From contig JACQFO010000069.1 in the NCBI GenBank assembly GCA_016200025.1, positions 1 to 14,227 of the forward strand: DNA of 14,227 nt. Direction: 5' to 3'. Of the stretch, positions 13,230 through 14,227 are shown piece by piece. A model generated the notes under the pieces. It was not told the DNA's origin and did not search any database. It saw only the letters and a list, made by a program, of their open reading frames with translations. This stretch comes from Nitrososphaerota archaeon (GTDB lineage Archaea; Thermoproteota; Nitrososphaeria; Nitrososphaerales; Gagatemarchaeaceae). Each line of letters begins with the position of its first letter. Position 1 is the first letter of the stretch. A program made the translations under genes and the position numbers.

Positions 13230-14227
13230 TCAGCTGAGTGAGCCCTTCCGGACTCCCGACTTCTTTCTCTCGCCTGACGTGACCCTGTATAGGCCCCTGA
13301 TCAATTCCTCTTCAGCGCGCGTCAGAGTCAGTCCCCTCCTTTCCATCATCCTCCTCTGGGTCTCGAGGACAGATTCCAGCAGCAGCTGGACCATCCTGCC
13401 TGAATCTCCGTCGCTGTACGTGAAGCTGGGGACGTTGGACTTCACGGCTCCCGCGACATGGGAACCAGTTCCCAGTAGCCGGCCGGCGTGGACGAGGGAG
13501 CCTATCGAGACCTTGCACATGTCGCCTACCGCAGGCCCGAGCTTGATCATCCCCGAGTCGAGTTTCCTGCGTCCGACCTGCAGGCGGACGTTTCCGTAGG
13601 TGTTCTTCAGGTTGCTGAAGGTGGCCCCTGCCCCCAGGTTGACCCACTCTCCGACATAGGAATCTCCGACGTACCCGTGATGGGCTTTGTTGGTGTGGGG
13701 GAGTATGATAGAGTTCTCGACCTGCCCCCCTACCTTGCTTGCCTCGAAGATCGACGTCCCCCCGCCGACAAGCGCGGAGAGGAGCTTGACCCGGGGCCCC
13801 AAGAAACACGGACCCATGACCCGGGAGAAACTTTCGACCGAAGCTCCGCGCTCCACGATGATCGGGCCGAGCCTGGTGTCGAAGGTTACGTGCTTTTCCA
13901 CATCTGCCTCGCCGCTGATGCGGAGGTTCGACGGAGACCCCCTGACCTCGACCGAAGCCGGGATGCCGAGAGGGTCCTCGAAGTGGCCCGCCTGCTCTGC
14001 AATGGCCAGGCCGTTCGTTTCTACAAGGTCCCAGTATCCTCCGAAGAGGCTGTCTCGCCCCAGTTCTAGCCTGTCCAGCTTCTTGGCGAGGGCGAGGACC
14101 CTTTTCGTAGGGACGACACCTGGTTCAAGATCTGAAGACACAAGCCGAGCGGCGAAGAGCTTCCCATCAGCCATGGCCACGAAGTCCGTCGTCCTCGAGG
14201 CGTCGCTGAGGAGGTCCTTCCCCGGCC
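13230..14227 (-). CDS. GlmU-like sugar-1-phosphate nucleotidyl/acetyltransferase, 5' end cut off
   Basis: 331 codons of a larger gene; the frame is open through the window edge, with PGKDLLSDASRTTDF before the internal GTG at 14180, so that GTG is not the real start. It resembles the alternative GlmU family (TIGR03991-like). There is a linker with YWDLVETNGLAI, then a left-handed beta-helix of hexapeptide repeats, including KVGGQVENSIILPHTNKAHH, GYVGDSYVGEWVNLGAGA and TFSNLKNTYGNVR (about 13584-13736). The His of NKAHHGYVGD (codon 13680-13682) lines up with the catalytic acetyltransferase His363 of E. coli GlmU. The tail is basic (ERKKSGVRKG). The nucleotidyltransferase half lies mostly outside the window. 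Likely role: making UDP-GlcNAc or a related sugar nucleotide for surface glycans. The PGI/PMI gene follows 77 nt downstream. Confidence 0.83.
   Translation of the reverse strand, partial: PGKDLLSDASRTTDFVAMADGKLFAARLVSSDLEPGVVPTKRVLALAKKLDRLELGRDSLFGGYWDLVETNGLAIAEQAGHFEDPLGIPASVEVRGSPSNLRISGEADVEKHVTFDTRLGPIIVERGASVESFSRVMGPCFLGPRVKLLSALVGGGTSIFEASKVGGQVENSIILPHTNKAHHGYVGDSYVGEWVNLGAGATFSNLKNTYGNVRLQVGRRKLDSGMIKLGPAVGDMCKVSIGSLVHAGRLLGTGSHVAGAVKSNVPSFTYSDGDSGRMVQLLLESVLETQRRMMERRGLTLTRAEEELIRGLYRVTSGERKKSGVRKGSLS

Noticed and set aside
1..14227. Search for tRNA/rRNA genes, CRISPR arrays, insertion sequences, toxin-antitoxin or defence genes
   Set aside because: None seen by eye on either strand. 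Gene content is ordinary archaeal core with a few enzyme variants, and all gaps are under about 200 bases.

Overview
The window comes from a GC-rich archaeon (GC looks close to 60% by eye). It holds a cyclophilin-like gene, Alba, RNA polymerase subunit RpoK, ribosomal protein S25e, an archaeal-type ATP-dependent DNA ligase, an archaeal tRNA-splicing endonuclease, ApgM-type phosphoglycerate mutase and an archaeal PGI/PMI. S25e together with Alba and RpoK points to the TACK side of the archaea (Thaumarchaeota/Nitrososphaeria or relatives). That placement is inference; no rRNA or lineage-specific marker lies in the window. TATA-like boxes sit about 25-43 nt before most starts, and TTG/GTG starts are common, so many transcripts should have no leader or a very short one.

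Layout from left to right. Positions 1-923 (minus): the 5' part of endA, preceded by a PhoU-like/DUF47 gene in a tight pair. Positions 1020-3256 (minus): an NfeD-family membrane serine protease and a slipin in the classic NfeD-slipin operon, with a 4-nt TTGA overlap. Positions 3356-5119 (minus): DNA ligase. Positions 5204-5545 (plus): S25e, convergent with a small cyclophilin-like protein (5565-5999, minus). Positions 6102-7322 (plus): rpoK followed by a D-2-hydroxyacid dehydrogenase broken by one extra base in a G run. Positions 7394-7783 (plus): Alba with a repeat-bearing N-terminal extension. Positions 7823-8098 (minus): a GIY-YIG protein. Positions 8275-9627 (plus): a PLP-dependent LysA-like decarboxylase. 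Positions 9726-10982 (minus): ApgM. Positions 11083-12117 (plus): a GalT-like nucleotidyltransferase. Positions 12118-13152 (minus): PGI/PMI. Positions 13230-14227 (minus, cut by the window edge): a GlmU-like sugar-1-phosphate nucleotidyl/acetyltransferase.

The left two thirds is mostly information processing and housekeeping: tRNA splicing, ligation, translation, transcription, chromatin and membrane quality control. The right third is central sugar-phosphate metabolism. ApgM is a glycolysis/gluconeogenesis step, PGI/PMI interconverts fructose-6-P with glucose-6-P and mannose-6-P, and the GalT-like and GlmU-like enzymes would act on sugar-1-phosphates and sugar nucleotides. The genes are mostly single units or pairs with their own promoters.

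I see no mobile element, CRISPR array, tRNA or rRNA, and no clearly novel multi-gene system. The best leads are a GalT-like enzyme with serine in place of the family's nucleophilic histidine, the frameshifted dehydrogenase, a LysA-like decarboxylase with non-standard substrate-site motifs, and Alba's heptapeptide-repeat extension.
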